DNA of 22,201 bases from Porogramme epimiltina. Taxonomy: Eukaryota; Basidiomycota; Agaricomycetes; Polyporales; Polyporaceae. Location of the stretch: assembly GCA_900155495.1 (NCBI GenBank), contig FTLJ01000790.1, positions 1-22,201 of the forward strand, written 5' to 3'. Below are positions 20,916-22,201 of this stretch, in pieces. Position numbers and translations under genes: made by a program. How positions within the stretch are numbered: position 1 is the first letter of the stretch; each line of letters starts with the position of its first letter. A model generated the notes under the pieces. That model searched no databases. It was given only the letters and a program-made list of their open reading frames with translations, and was not told the origin of the DNA.

Positions 20916-21811
20916 AAGTATAGGACCACCTTCGCATGGCTGACTACCCTCTAGACTGCGCTCTAACGGTATGAGCCTCAAATCTGTTCTTCGCCATTAG
21001 GTGATCCGTTATGCAGGTGTCACACCTACAGTGCAATAAGAAGAGCGCACCGTGCTAAATATGCTGTAGTTTAGCAGGTAGAGCACCTTGAGCAGCCACA
21101 GGATCATCTAAACGAGGTTTATTTCCGCGAAGTCGCGGATGAGAGTGCCGGCATTGAATGCGCCAGCAGAGGCTGTAGACAGGAAGATTTAAAAACTGCT
21201 TTCAGGTCGGAAAGGGGGCGGGAAGGAAGGACGCACGCGTTGCAAAAGAAGGACGCTACACACGTGCATGTCCTTTATGTGATGGATGGGCCAAGGCCCA
21301 AGACGATGGCCGAGAGCAACAGGAGCACTTAAGGGCAAAGCCGGAGTTGTGTCGAGGACAAGGAGATAGCCTGGTTCCCGGCGGCCACCTTGTCTCGAGA
21401 TCCAGAAACATGGACAATGTAACCTCAGCCCAGCTGTAGTGAGATGGAGCGGGGACGGCGCGCGCGAGAGAGGTGAAGGAAGGTTCAGGAGCCGACGAGC
21501 GAAACATCATCTGACGTCAATACTGAGCGGGTGGATGAAGTGAGCGCCGGGGATGACCGGGAACTGGCCCGGAAATAGCCGCGAAAACTGCACGTGCTCT
21601 TCTTGATACCGCGGGCCGCGGCGGGCTCGCGCCGTCGCAGGATTCCCCTCACCATTTCCTCCGGTCACCTACATCCCTCAATTGTCCCTTCTAATGAACT
21701 TTCTCACTGTTTCCGAGATAGTCCCCCCTGTCGGTTGGACGCCGGGTACGGCAAGCTCGCTCGTTTTTCTCCATGTTACTTCGTCTCATGGCCTCCGAAG
21801 ACGCGTCGGTA
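20916..21811. other. Region with no gene I can support
   Basis: Short frames occur on both strands. A plus-strand start at 21776 (CGTCTCATGGCCTCCGAAGA) is followed by a GTGAGT donor at 21832, but no acceptor gives a satisfactory next exon. Confidence 0.3.
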
Positions 21812-22111
21812 TCAACACAGCTTCCCCGCGTGAGTTTTCCATGATCCTCCGTCTCTGACCCTGCTAAAGTTGGACGCGTAGTTCGGGTAGCAGCCGCCCT
21901 TCGACGATATTGGGAATGGCGACGGGGGGATGAGGAAGAAAAGTGGTACAGGCACTTCCTCGCAGTGAGTGACCCTCGAGTTTCTGAATGTAGGAACAAC
22001 CCCCTCAATATGCGCCCTCTCATCCACACAAATCACGCCGAAGCCTGCTTCGTCTGCATCGCCCTCAAGGAGGAATTTCTGCCCAGGACGGAATGCAATG
22101 CGTTATGCCAT
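21812..22111 (-). pseudogene. Minus-strand reading frame with a stop two codons after its ATG
   Basis: From ATG 22111 the frame reads Met-Ala and then TAA (22103-22105). It then stays open to 21812 with RIAFRPGQKFLLEGDADEAG and ICVDERAHIEGVVPTF, which look like genuine protein. The later part (PLFFLIPPSPFPISSKGGC) is less convincing and may lie in an intron or non-coding DNA. I do not recognise the family. Either the gene starts upstream and the TAA lies in an intron, or the copy is dead. A plus-strand frame across 21876-21960 (RVAAALRRYWEWRRGDEEEK) competes for the same bases. Confidence 0.3.
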
Positions 22112-22201
22112 CATCGTGACCAGGTCCGTTCCTTCTTGCGTCCACATGCCTCCACTTCTTCACTAGTGGACACCACTTTTATGATAAAACACAGGCCTTA
22201 C

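Noticed and set aside
21067..21078. tRNA A-box-like sequence TAGTTTAGCAGG followed by TAGAGC
   Set aside because: No B-box (GGTTCGANTCC) follows at the right distance and no cloverleaf can be drawn.

Overview
The window looks like nuclear DNA of a filamentous fungus, most likely an agaricomycete basidiomycete. The evidence is two genes cut into eight exons each by very short introns (48 to 78 nt, GT...AG, CTAAC/CTGAC-like branch sites), F-box proteins carrying the PRAQFWL motif, and mixed GC content. The order Polyporales is only a guess. There are two 2-base N runs (11380-11381 and 19854-19855), so this is a draft assembly.

Four genes can be rebuilt with every splice phase closing. An F-box gene (2602-4310, +, six exons, 468 aa) and a clear paralogue (17211-18961, +, five exons, 498 aa) share three, probably four, intron positions and end in acidic repeat tails. 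Between them lie a family-2, COMT-like SAM-dependent O-methyltransferase (8699-10601, +, eight exons, 492 aa) and an HSL-type alpha/beta-hydrolase esterase (13142-14576, -, eight exons, 338 aa). These two converge across about 2.5 kb with no gene I can support. A third, partial copy of the F-box family's C-terminal exon sits at 5523-5684.

The rest is gene-poor and full of apparent relics: stretches of protein-like reading frame that change frame or hit stops. They lie at the left edge (minus strand), 7101-8060 (plus), 15080-15860 (minus, with two good intron candidates), 16692-17010 (minus) and the right edge (minus, stop two codons after an ATG). A palindromic motif containing an N gap at 19835-19883 recurs in part at 20386-20402.

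I see no operon, CRISPR array, tRNA, rRNA or intact transposase. The F-box proteins would be substrate receptors for SCF ubiquitin ligases. The methyltransferase and esterase are typical accessory-metabolism enzymes, but nothing here proves that they share a pathway.
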